Below are positions 1 to 8,348 of a stretch of DNA of 32,834 nucleotides, one piece after another. Source of the stretch: Alphaproteobacteria bacterium (GTDB lineage Bacteria; Pseudomonadota; Alphaproteobacteria; UBA6615); NCBI GenBank assembly GCA_027297685.1, contig JAPUHN010000056.1:1-32834 (forward strand), given 5' to 3'. Under the pieces are notes generated by a model. The model ran no database searches. It saw only the letters and a program-made list of their open reading frames with translations, and had not been told where the DNA came from. Both the position numbers and the translations under genes were made by a program. Position 1 is the stretch's first letter; each line of letters starts with the position of its first letter.

Positions 1-243
1 GTCGGTGACGGATCCAATCGCTGCGAGCAAACCCTTGGCGTGGGGGGTGTTTACCGGCTCGACGGCGACGACACCTTCAGACGTAACCACAAACATCGAG
101 GTATAGCCGTCTCCGGGCGCGAAGAGATAGACGCCGTCGGCGACCTTTGTTGTCGTCTCCGCCGCCGCGGGTCCGGCGGAAATTGATACCTGGAGCGCCA
201 GCGCGGCGAGCCCTCCCATTGCGAGCTGTTTGATGTTGAACAT
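1..243 (-). CDS. MBL-fold metallo-hydrolase-like secreted protein, N-terminal part (truncated by window edge)
   Basis: Manual reverse translation: MFNIKQLAMGGLAALALQVSISAGPAAAETTTKVADGVYLFAPGDGYTSMFVVTSEGVVAVEPVNTPHAKGLLAAIGSVTD. Signal peptide, then the 'GVYLF...SMFVVTSEGVVAVEP' pattern typical of MBL-fold N-termini. GAGGAG Shine-Dalgarno just upstream. Not in the ORF track. Confidence 0.7.
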   Translation of the reverse strand, partial: MFNIKQLAMGGLAALALQVSISAGPAAAETTTKVADGVYLFAPGDGYTSMFVVTSEGVVAVEPVNTPHAKGLLAAIGSVTD

Positions 244-276
244 GGTGAACTCCTCTTATTCTTTCTGAAACGGGTT

Positions 277-858
277 TCAGCCGCGATGCCGTCCTCGACG
301 CAGGGAGCGGAATTGCTCGATCCGCTCGTTGAGAACCTTGCGCTGCTCCGGGGATAGCACTTCGGCCACATCTGCTAATGCGCTGACCAGATTCTTGCTG
401 ATCTGCTCGGCATCGGCTAGGCGCTTCGCACGCAGCGTTTCAAGCGCAGTCCGGTCGATCGTGTCCGCCAAGAGAAGATCATGGATTTCTTTCCTGGTGG
501 CGCGCATCTTGTCATGCACTGGTTTCAGATCCTTCGCAACCGCCGTGACCAGCGTGATGATCTTTTCCTGTTGCTCCTGAGTGGCATCGATTTCAATCGC
601 CGCATGTTTCACCACGCGCTCGATATGCGCCTCGATTTCGGCATCCGAAATTTCCGCGAAGTCTTTGTGATGGCCGCTATGCCCGCCGCCATTGTAACTC
701 GCATACAACTTCATATGCCCGTAGGTATTGCTGTTGGCGAAGGCCTGAGCGCCATAAATGCCACCGGTGGCAATGGCGATTCCGGTGGCGAGGGCGATCA
801 CTTTGCGGTTGCCCTTTCGAAACCATCCCGTTTTGGCGGTATCCTGTTTGTCCGACAT
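277..858 (-). CDS. Spy/CpxP-family (LTXXQ-like) periplasmic/membrane-anchored protein
   Basis: 193 aa; N-terminal TM/signal anchor, His-rich GGGHSGHHKD segment, helical 'IDATQEQQEKI...LSPEQRKVLNERIEQFRSLR' matching the CpxP/Spy LTxxQ pattern. SD AGGAGTG upstream. Confidence 0.75.
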   Translation of the reverse strand: MSDKQDTAKTGWFRKGNRKVIALATGIAIATGGIYGAQAFANSNTYGHMKLYASYNGGGHSGHHKDFAEISDAEIEAHIERVVKHAAIEIDATQEQQEKIITLVTAVAKDLKPVHDKMRATRKEIHDLLLADTIDRTALETLRAKRLADAEQISKNLVSALADVAEVLSPEQRKVLNERIEQFRSLRRGRHRG

Positions 859-972
859 TTATTCACTCCTTATCCTGAGATTAATGGCCGGTGGCCATCC
901 ATTGTGGCGGGATTGCTACCCCGGTCACGAACTCAATCTAGGAGCCGACTGTTTCAGGCGCTTCTCTCCAAT

Positions 973-987
973 GTAAAGAAATGTAAA
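973..987. promoter_or_regulatory. Putative CpxR/OmpR-family response-regulator box, GTAAA-N5-GTAAA
   Basis: Exact GTAAA GAAAT GTAAA at 973-987, in the intergenic region upstream of the minus-strand Spy/CpxP-like gene; matches the enterobacterial CpxR consensus GTAAA-N(4-8)-GTAAA. Confidence 0.45.
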
Positions 988-1026
988 GCTACGGGGACAG
1001 CACCGGACAAGAACTGAAAAATAACC

Positions 1027-1902
1027 CTACTCCGCGCGCCAGTCGCGCAAGCGCGGGTCCAGCGCATCGCGCAGGCCATCGCCGAGTAAGTTCAGCCCCA
1101 AGACGGCCAGGACAATGGCAACGCCGGGGAAAATCGCCAGCCTTGGTTCGATTGTCATCAGGGTTTGCGCCTCGAACAACATGCGGCCCCAACTGGGCGC
1201 CGGAGGCTGGGTGCCCAGCCCCAAATACGCCAACGTCGCCTCGGCCAAAATTGCGATGGCGAACGCGATGGTCGCCTGTACAATCAAGACCGAGGCCACG
1301 TTGGGCAGCACGTGGTCGCGGGTCACCGCGAACGGCCCCTTGCCGATGGCGAGGCCGGCGCGGGTGTATTCGAAGGCCCACACTTGGCGCGCCGCGCCGC
1401 GGGTGACGCGGGCGAACACCGGCACGTTGAAAATGCCGATGGCGATGATGGCGTTGACCGCGCCGGGGCCGATTAGCGCGGTGATCAGAAGCGCCGAGAT
1501 TATCGCCGGAAAGGCGAAGACCACATCGGAGCCGCGCATGATGATCTCGTCGATCCAGCCGCCGCGCGCCGCCGCGACGGCGCCCAAAAAGACGCCAAAA
1601 ACGAGGCCGATTCCGACCGCCACCACGCCGACAACGATCGAATTGCGAGCGCCCACCATAAGGCGCGACAGCACATCGCGGCCGAACAGGTCGGTGCCGA
1701 GCCAATGGGCGGCGCTGGGAGACTGCAGGCGATCGACCACGGCAATAGCGTCGACGGCATAGGGCGTCCAGACCAGCGACACCGCGGCGATCACGACCAG
1801 CAACGCGGTTAGGATCGCCCCCAGCAGGAAATTGGGCTGGCGCCACACCGTCACCCAACGGCCCGGTCTTGCCGCCGTAGTTTCGTCGGCGCCGATGCTC
1901 AT
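1027..1902 (-). CDS. ABC transporter permease, DppC/OppC-like (peptide/nickel family)
   Basis: BPD_transp_1 permease with N-terminal OppC-like segment and 'HWLGTDLFGRDVLSRLMVGARNSI...'. Start chosen at the ATG at 1902 (MSIGADE), 10 nt after the upstream permease stop; the ORF track extends to 1956 using a TTG. Confidence 0.9.
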   Translation of the reverse strand: MSIGADETTAARPGRWVTVWRQPNFLLGAILTALLVVIAAVSLVWTPYAVDAIAVVDRLQSPSAAHWLGTDLFGRDVLSRLMVGARNSIVVGVVAVGIGLVFGVFLGAVAAARGGWIDEIIMRGSDVVFAFPAIISALLITALIGPGAVNAIIAIGIFNVPVFARVTRGAARQVWAFEYTRAGLAIGKGPFAVTRDHVLPNVASVLIVQATIAFAIAILAEATLAYLGLGTQPPAPSWGRMLFEAQTLMTIEPRLAIFPGVAIVLAVLGLNLLGDGLRDALDPRLRDWRAE

Positions 1903-1912
1903 GGCTGCGATC

Positions 1913-2860
1913 TCATAGGGATGCCCGGGGCCGCGGGTCGATAAGTCCATAGACAATATCGACCATGAAGTTCACCACCACGACCAACGCCACCAGCAAC
2001 ATGACGACATCGCGCACGACGATGATGTCGCGCTGGCTGACCGCCTGAAATATCAAGCGGCCCAAACCCGGCAGGGCAAACACATTTTCAACGACGATCG
2101 AGCCGGCCAGCAGAAACGCGAATTGCAGGCCGAGGATCGTCGTCATCGGGATCAACGCGTTGCGCAGAACATGGCGCCAGAGAACCCGCCGTTCGCTAAG
2201 CCCCTTGGCCCGCGCGGTGCGCACATAATCGGCGCCCAGGGTCTCCAGCACCGCCGAGCGGGTCACCCGCGCCAAAATCGCCGCCTCCGGCAGCGCCAGT
2301 GCTGTGGCCGGCAACACCAGCGCCCACAGGCCGGTCGCTAGACCCGATTGCCAGCCGGGAAACCCGGCGGCCGGAAACCAGCCGAGCGCGACTGCGAACA
2401 ACAGGATCAACATAATTCCGAACCAGAAATTGGGGATCGCCATGCCGATCTGGCTGAAGGTCATGACGCCGTAATCGCCGGGCCGGTTGCGCCGGGTTGC
2501 GGCTAACATGCCGAGCGGCACCGCAATCACCGACGAGGCAAAGAAGGCAAGCAACGCCAGGGGAATCGTCACCTCTAGGCGCGCGGCGATCAATTCGCTG
2601 ACCGGCACGGCATAGGTGTGGCTGGTGCCGGTTTGGCCGACCACCATGCCGCCAATCCATGAGATGTAGCGTTCCAGGGGTGGGCGGTCGAGGCCCATCT
2701 GGGCGCGCAGTGCCGCCAGCGTATCTTCTTGCGCTTCAAGGCCGAGGATGAGCAAGGCCGGGTCGCCCGGCAGCACTTCGAGGATCACGAAGATCGCCGC
2801 GCTGGCGACGATCAGTGTTGCCAGTAGAATCAGCGCGCGGCGGATCACGAAGGTCAACAT
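1913..2860 (-). CDS. ABC transporter permease, DppB/OppB-like
   Basis: 315 aa; 'MLTFVIRRALILLATLIVASAAIFVILEVLPGDPA...' and C-terminal '...VVVVNFMVDIVYGLIDPRPR' typical of DppB permeases. Confidence 0.93.
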   Translation of the reverse strand: MLTFVIRRALILLATLIVASAAIFVILEVLPGDPALLILGLEAQEDTLAALRAQMGLDRPPLERYISWIGGMVVGQTGTSHTYAVPVSELIAARLEVTIPLALLAFFASSVIAVPLGMLAATRRNRPGDYGVMTFSQIGMAIPNFWFGIMLILLFAVALGWFPAAGFPGWQSGLATGLWALVLPATALALPEAAILARVTRSAVLETLGADYVRTARAKGLSERRVLWRHVLRNALIPMTTILGLQFAFLLAGSIVVENVFALPGLGRLIFQAVSQRDIIVVRDVVMLLVALVVVVNFMVDIVYGLIDPRPRASL

Positions 2861-2896
2861 GGCATCACCGCGTGGCGCGCGTACCTGCGGTGCCGA

Positions 2897-4372
2897 TTAC
2901 TCCCAGCGCACGCCCGTCACATCGTTGGCCTGCACCGGGCTGTTGCGCCACAGGCCTTTGACGCCCTTGCGCCACACCCCCAGCTTCGCCAGCTGGAACA
3001 GATAACCGTTGACCGCATCTTCGGCGATGATGCGCTGGGCGGTGCCCAGAAGTTGCGCACGCTTGGCCGGATCGCTGGTTTCGTTGAGCGTTTTCATCGT
3101 CGCTTTCATGCGTGGCGAGTCGTAGTTGAAATAAAATTTATCGCGGGCATAGATGCCGATGTCCTGCGGCTCGGTATGGGACACGATGGTCAAATCGAAA
3201 TCGTTGCCGCGGAACACCTGCTCGAGCCATTGCGCCCATTCCACCGGAATGATCTCGGCGTCGATGCCGACATCTTTCAGCTGGGCAGCGACGATTTCGC
3301 CGCCGCGCCGGGCATAGATTGGCGGCGGCAGCTTTAGGGTCAGTTTCAGGTTTTCGGCGCCGGCTTCCTTCAACAGCGCGCGCGCCTTGGCCGGGTCGTA
3401 GGGGTAGGTCGCGGTCAAATCCACGTAGGCCGGGTGATGGGGGGCGAAATGACTACCGATCGGCGTCCCGAAACCGAACATGGCGCCGTCGATAATCGCT
3501 TTGCGGTCGATCGCATGGGCGATCGCCCGGCGCACCCGCACGTCGTTGAGCGGCGGTTTGCTATTATTGGTCGACAGTATGGTTTCCCCTTCGGTGGAAC
3601 CGATGGCGACCACGAAGTTCGCGTCGGCCTGAAACGCCAGCACCGCTTCCGGCGCATTGAGATTGGGTATCGCGTCGATATCGCCCGCCTTCAAAGCTGC
3701 GACTTGGGCCGAGGGGTCGGGGATGATTCTAAAAGTAACCTTCTGCAGAGCCGCGCCGGAATCGAGCGCCGATAGCTCGATCCGGTCGCCTTTGACCCAC
3801 CGGTCGAACTTGAACGGACCGCTGCCGACCGGCTTGGACTTATTGGTATCAGCGGATTCGGGACCGACGATGACGGCATCGCCCCATCCCAGATTGAACA
3901 ACAACGAGCCCTCGGGCCGGCTGAGCGTGATGCGCACGGTTCGTGGATCGGGTGCCTCTACCTTGTCGATCGCCGCAAACAACGGTTTCTGCGCGTTCAC
4001 CGAATCCGGGCCGCGCGCCCGGTCGAGCGAAAACACGACATCGCTGGCGTCGAGCGCCGTGCCGTCGTGGAAGCGCACGTTGGGCCGCAGCTTGAATGTG
4101 TATACCAGTCCGTCGGCGGACACCGACCACTCGGTCGCCAATTGCGGCTGCACCGCGCCGTTTTGATCGATCCGGGTCAGGCCTTCAAAAACGTTGGCGT
4201 AGACGATCTCGTCGATCGCTGCCGCAGCGCCAGCGGTGGGATCCAGGTGAGGCGGCTCGAGCGTTACACCAAGCGTCAGAGAATTCTTACTCTGTGCCAG
4301 CGCTGTGTCCGGCACTGCTTGCGCAAGCGCTATAACGGCAGCGGCGGCGGCTCCTAATATCAGCTTGTTCAT
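2897..4372 (-). CDS. ABC transporter substrate-binding protein, family 5 (SBP_bac_5)
   Basis: 491 aa; signal peptide, 'LTLGVTLEPPHLDPTAGAAAAIDEIVYANVFEGL', 'NNSKPPLNDVRVRRAIAHAIDRKAI' family-5 signatures; adjacent to the two permeases. Confidence 0.93.
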   Translation of the reverse strand: MNKLILGAAAAAVIALAQAVPDTALAQSKNSLTLGVTLEPPHLDPTAGAAAAIDEIVYANVFEGLTRIDQNGAVQPQLATEWSVSADGLVYTFKLRPNVRFHDGTALDASDVVFSLDRARGPDSVNAQKPLFAAIDKVEAPDPRTVRITLSRPEGSLLFNLGWGDAVIVGPESADTNKSKPVGSGPFKFDRWVKGDRIELSALDSGAALQKVTFRIIPDPSAQVAALKAGDIDAIPNLNAPEAVLAFQADANFVVAIGSTEGETILSTNNSKPPLNDVRVRRAIAHAIDRKAIIDGAMFGFGTPIGSHFAPHHPAYVDLTATYPYDPAKARALLKEAGAENLKLTLKLPPPIYARRGGEIVAAQLKDVGIDAEIIPVEWAQWLEQVFRGNDFDLTIVSHTEPQDIGIYARDKFYFNYDSPRMKATMKTLNETSDPAKRAQLLGTAQRIIAEDAVNGYLFQLAKLGVWRKGVKGLWRNSPVQANDVTGVRWE

Positions 4373-4448
4373 TCTTCCCTCTCCCGAATTCAGTTTATGC
4401 GCTTCTTATTGTGCGGTGCAGCATAGCAACCGCGCGGGCCATCGACAA

Positions 4449-5477
4449 TCAGCCTTTACCCTCGCCAAACCTATCCCGGTAGGCCTCTAGAGCCCCCAGC
4501 GTTTCAGCTTCGTAGACGGCGCGGGCGATGGCGCGGGCGACGCAATCCGCCGCGAACAACCCTAGCTGTGCCACGGCGATGTTCGCGTCGTCGCTTAACG
4601 CCCGCCGACCGGTTGATACCGCGAAAACGATATCGCCATCGAACGGCGTATGGACCGGCCGCAACGCCCGGGCAAATCCGGCTTGGGCCATGACGGCGAC
4701 ACGTTTGGCTTGCGACTTGGTCAATGTTGCATCGGTGGCAACAACGGCAAGGGTGGTATTGGCGCCAGCCGTCGCGCTTTCAGGACCGGCAAAATCGAAG
4801 GAAAGTTCCTCAGGCGGCGACGATGGCGGGGCGACACTGCCAAATTCACCATCCCGTTCGAACGGCCACGCCCAAAACGCACCACTTCCTGGAATTACGG
4901 CGCTGCCGCCGGCGTTGACGGCGGCGATCGCACCTATGGTCGCGCCACCCTCGACAATTGACGACGCGGTGCCGAGCCCACCTTTGAGTGCGCCGGCCGT
5001 TGCGCCGAAACCTGCGCCAGCGTTTCCCAACCGAAATTCCGCGCCGGCAACCTCCGCCGCGCGCTGCGCTAGTAATCGATAGGGCTGCCCTGTTCCATCG
5101 GTGTTTTGAAAGGCCGATTTGTCGCCACCATTGGATAAATCGAACAGGATCGCCGTTGGCACGATCGGCACCACAGCTTCGCCGACCCGGAAGCCGCGTC
5201 GCTGCCCCGCCAGCCACGACATCACCCCACCGGCGGCATCGAGCCCGAAGGCAGAACCCCCGCTCAAGACAATAGCGTCGACCTGTTCGACAGTGGCGGC
5301 GGGGTCGAGCAACTCGATTTCGCGCGTTCCAGTGCCGCCGCCACGCGCATCGACCGATGCGACCGCGCGTTCAGCGGGTAAGACGACGGTAACGCCGGTG
5401 CGAATCCCTTCGTCTTCGGCGTTGCCGACGGCAATACCGGGTACGTCGGTAATTGCGTTGCGCGGGCCTGGCTTCAC
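4449..5477 (-). CDS. P1 family peptidase (DmpA/S58-like aminopeptidase)
   Basis: 342 aa; 'NAITDVPGIAVGNAEDEGIRTGVTVVLP', 'GGSAFGLDAAGGVMSWL', 'LKGGLGTASSIVEGGATIGAIAAVNAGGS'. GTG start overlaps the TGA stop of the upstream M20 gene (GTGA). Confidence 0.88.
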   Translation of the reverse strand: MKPGPRNAITDVPGIAVGNAEDEGIRTGVTVVLPAERAVASVDARGGGTGTREIELLDPAATVEQVDAIVLSGGSAFGLDAAGGVMSWLAGQRRGFRVGEAVVPIVPTAILFDLSNGGDKSAFQNTDGTGQPYRLLAQRAAEVAGAEFRLGNAGAGFGATAGALKGGLGTASSIVEGGATIGAIAAVNAGGSAVIPGSGAFWAWPFERDGEFGSVAPPSSPPEELSFDFAGPESATAGANTTLAVVATDATLTKSQAKRVAVMAQAGFARALRPVHTPFDGDIVFAVSTGRRALSDDANIAVAQLGLFAADCVARAIARAVYEAETLGALEAYRDRFGEGKG

Positions 5478-6781
5478 GGTGTCGATCCATTAAGCAAATC
5501 GAGCGTCGCCGCAGCCATGATCTTGGCGCTCGCCACCATATCGTCGATATCGATGTATTCGTCGGGCTGGTGGGCAAGTTCGAGAATACCCGGACCGTAG
5601 GCGACACAATCGTGCAAATGGCCGATCCGTGCGACATGTTTTTGATCGTAGGTTCCCGGCGAGGCAACGTGTCTCGCCGGTGCGCCAAGCACCGCCTCGA
5701 TGCTGCGATCGAGCGCCCGCACCACGGGCGCTTCAGGTTCGGTCATGGTTGGCGGCACCGACCATAGATCGCGCAACGCATAGTCGAACTCCGGCTGTTC
5801 GGCCTTGAGCGCGTCGAGCAGATCGACGACCTCTTGCTTGACGTCTTCTTCCGACTCTTCGAGCAGATAGCGGCGGTCGAGTACCAATCGGCACCGGTCG
5901 GCAACCAACGCCGATGGAAAGCCTCCGGTCGCGTCCTGTTCGGCCAGACCGCCATGGAGCGAATTGAAGTTCAGCGTCGATTGGCGGGCGAGATCAGGGA
6001 TCACCGGCATGCGGGTGCGCCGTTGCGCCAAGCGCGGATACAGCTCGTTCTCGATCTTCGCCAGAAAGGCGCCCATGCCGCGGATCGCCGATACGCCCAG
6101 GAACGGCATCGAACCGTGGGCGATGCGGCCCCGCACCTCGACCTCGGACCACCAGACGCCGCGGTGTCCCAGACACACGGCGTCTTTGTAGAGCGGTTCA
6201 GGGATAATCACATGGTCGACGCGCGGCGGCGAAAAATAGCCGCGCTCGGCCAGCCAGGCGACGCCGGCATAGCCACCCGACTCTTCGTCAACGGTACCGG
6301 AAATCTCAATCGCGCCGGCAAACGATATCCCTTGGTCGAGGATCGATTCGACAGCGATAACGCTGGCCGCCAGACCACCCTTCATATCACAAGCGCCACG
6401 GCCGTAGACACGGCCCTCGCGAACATCTCCGGCAAAGGGGTCGACCGTCCACCCCTCGCCAGGTGCGACCACGTCGATATGGCTGTTGAAATGGACGCAA
6501 GGCCCCGGGCTTGCGCCCTCGATGCGGGCGACGACGTTGAGACGCGGGTAGCGGTCGCTGTCGCCGACGGCGCCCTCGGCGCGCAAATATTCGACCGTAA
6601 ACCCCCGCGCGGCGAGGCGTTCGCCTAGAAATCGAGCACATGGCTCGTAGGCGTCGCCCGGCGGATTAATCGTTGGAATGCGGATCAGCGATGCGGTTAG
6701 GTCGGCCACCTCGTCGTAACGGTCGTCGATGTGCTGGAACAACGCGCTCCGTACGTCGCGGCTTTGGGTCTCTCGCGCCAT
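5474..6781 (-). CDS. M20 family metallopeptidase / ArgE-DapE family deacylase
   Basis: 435 aa; 'VHFNSHIDVV' (HxD), 'YGRGACDMKGGLAASVIAVE', 'DEESGGYAGVAWLAERG' (EE pair) M20 motifs. Confidence 0.9.
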   Translation of the reverse strand: MARETQSRDVRSALFQHIDDRYDEVADLTASLIRIPTINPPGDAYEPCARFLGERLAARGFTVEYLRAEGAVGDSDRYPRLNVVARIEGASPGPCVHFNSHIDVVAPGEGWTVDPFAGDVREGRVYGRGACDMKGGLAASVIAVESILDQGISFAGAIEISGTVDEESGGYAGVAWLAERGYFSPPRVDHVIIPEPLYKDAVCLGHRGVWWSEVEVRGRIAHGSMPFLGVSAIRGMGAFLAKIENELYPRLAQRRTRMPVIPDLARQSTLNFNSLHGGLAEQDATGGFPSALVADRCRLVLDRRYLLEESEEDVKQEVVDLLDALKAEQPEFDYALRDLWSVPPTMTEPEAPVVRALDRSIEAVLGAPARHVASPGTYDQKHVARIGHLHDCVAYGPGILELAHQPDEYIDIDDMVASAKIMAAATLDLLNGSTP

Positions 6782-6850
6782 CGGCAGAAGCTAGCTGCGG
6801 TGCAGACCAGGGTCAACGCGCCGGCTCGCCAGACAACCGCGTCGGGAAGA

Positions 6851-8275
6851 TCAATCAGCGCGCGGTAGCCTGAGGCGGAAAACGGTGCCGGTATCGTCGG
6901 AAGACAGCAATTCTATTTCGCCGCCATGGGCGCGCATGACGTCTCGAACGATAACCAAACCCAGCCCGGTGCCGCCCTTTCGCGCCGAACCGGCGAAGGC
7001 TTTAAACAATCCTTCGCGCGCCGTTTTCACCATGCCCGGCCCATCATCGGACACGTCGACCAGTAAAAATTTTTCGTCCTGCGCATCGGCGGCGAGCTTG
7101 ATGCTGATGGCGTGGGCGCCGACCTGCGATGCGTTGCGGGTCAGGTTGGCGAACACGCGGTAGAGTTGATCCCTATCAGCCTCGACCACGACCTCGCTGG
7201 GAATTTGGTTCGCAAAGGCCGGCGCCACGCTGTTGACGGCCGCCTGGCCTTCGTCCAACACCGAAAGGTCGGCGGCCACTTCATCGATCAACTCGGTCAA
7301 ACGGAACCGGCCCCGGTGCAACTCGGGCCCCTCATCGCGCACAAAGTTCAGCGTTTGCGTACAAAGATTGATCGCCCGATCGATCGACTGAATGAGCGGA
7401 CCGGAAATGCGTTTAACTTCGGGGCTATCGAGTGCAGACAACCGGTCCGACATGAGAACCGCGGTCGAAAGAATGCCGCGCAAGTCGTGATTGATCTTAC
7501 TTACAGCCGAACCCAGAGCGGCCAATCGCTCCTGCTGTTTTAGCGACGCGCGTAAATCGTTCTGCATTTCGACAAGGACGGATTGCGCGACTCCGATTTC
7601 GTCGTCGCGCGAGGTTGGCTTCACGCCTGTGGCAGCGTTCTGCGGGTCGCGCGAAAACTCGGTGATACCCTCGGTAATCCGGCGCATCGGGCGCACCATC
7701 AGCCATTGCAGCGCCAAATAAAGGAGGGTCGCGGTAAACAGCGATATGATGATCGACAACAGTAGGATATTGCGCGAATAGGCGAACATCTCAGCCCGTA
7801 ACTGGGCTTCGTTTAAGACGACTTCGACGATCATCGTTGGATTCTGTTGCGACCGCCCGATAACCCGCATGACGCCGTCGCCGCGGCGCGTCAACGCGGC
7901 GAAAGCGTCGCCGATGCCACCGATCAACGAACTCTCGCGCAGATCGACCGTGATTTCGACGGGAGGCGGCGGTTGCGTATAAAGCAGCAGGCGGCGGTCG
8001 GGACGGGTGAGGACGATGGCAAAGGCATCCACACGGCTCAGCAATTCCGACTTCAGATCAACGCTGAGGGTCTCGTCTGGCGCCGCTTCCAGCGCCAGTA
8101 TCGCCAAGTCCGCCGAGGCCAGGCGATCGGTGAGCCAAGTGATGCGGAAATTCGCGACCGAGGGAGCGTAAATCAATATCTCGGCCAACATGACGAAGAC
8201 AATGGTCAGCAGCAGCAACCGCGCGGACAATGAATGGCGCAGCGGCGGCAGTGAGAATTTTTGCGGGCGAAACAT
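6851..8275 (-). CDS. HAMP-domain sensor histidine kinase
   Basis: 474 aa; N-terminal TM, second TM + HAMP ('LALQWLMVRPMRRITEGITEFSRDP'), phosphoacceptor region 'AVSKINHDLRGIL', HATPase 'NLTRNASQVG', 'DVSDDGPGM', 'GTGLGLVIV'. Confidence 0.9.
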   Translation of the reverse strand: MFRPQKFSLPPLRHSLSARLLLLTIVFVMLAEILIYAPSVANFRITWLTDRLASADLAILALEAAPDETLSVDLKSELLSRVDAFAIVLTRPDRRLLLYTQPPPPVEITVDLRESSLIGGIGDAFAALTRRGDGVMRVIGRSQQNPTMIVEVVLNEAQLRAEMFAYSRNILLLSIIISLFTATLLYLALQWLMVRPMRRITEGITEFSRDPQNAATGVKPTSRDDEIGVAQSVLVEMQNDLRASLKQQERLAALGSAVSKINHDLRGILSTAVLMSDRLSALDSPEVKRISGPLIQSIDRAINLCTQTLNFVRDEGPELHRGRFRLTELIDEVAADLSVLDEGQAAVNSVAPAFANQIPSEVVVEADRDQLYRVFANLTRNASQVGAHAISIKLAADAQDEKFLLVDVSDDGPGMVKTAREGLFKAFAGSARKGGTGLGLVIVRDVMRAHGGEIELLSSDDTGTVFRLRLPRAD

Positions 8276-8348
8276 CCGCTTTGTTCATTAACAGAATTTA
8301 GCGATCAAGGTCAGTCTTTCACCGAGGCAACGATTTTCGCGGCCGCGT

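Noticed and set aside
989-1858. 289-aa minus-strand ORF overlapping the DppC permease
   Set aside because: Arg/Gly-rich out-of-frame translation of the permease gene; a GC-rich shadow ORF.
5834-6628. 264-aa plus-strand ORF antisense to the M20 peptidase
   Set aside because: No domain pattern, composition typical of antisense reading of a GC-rich gene.
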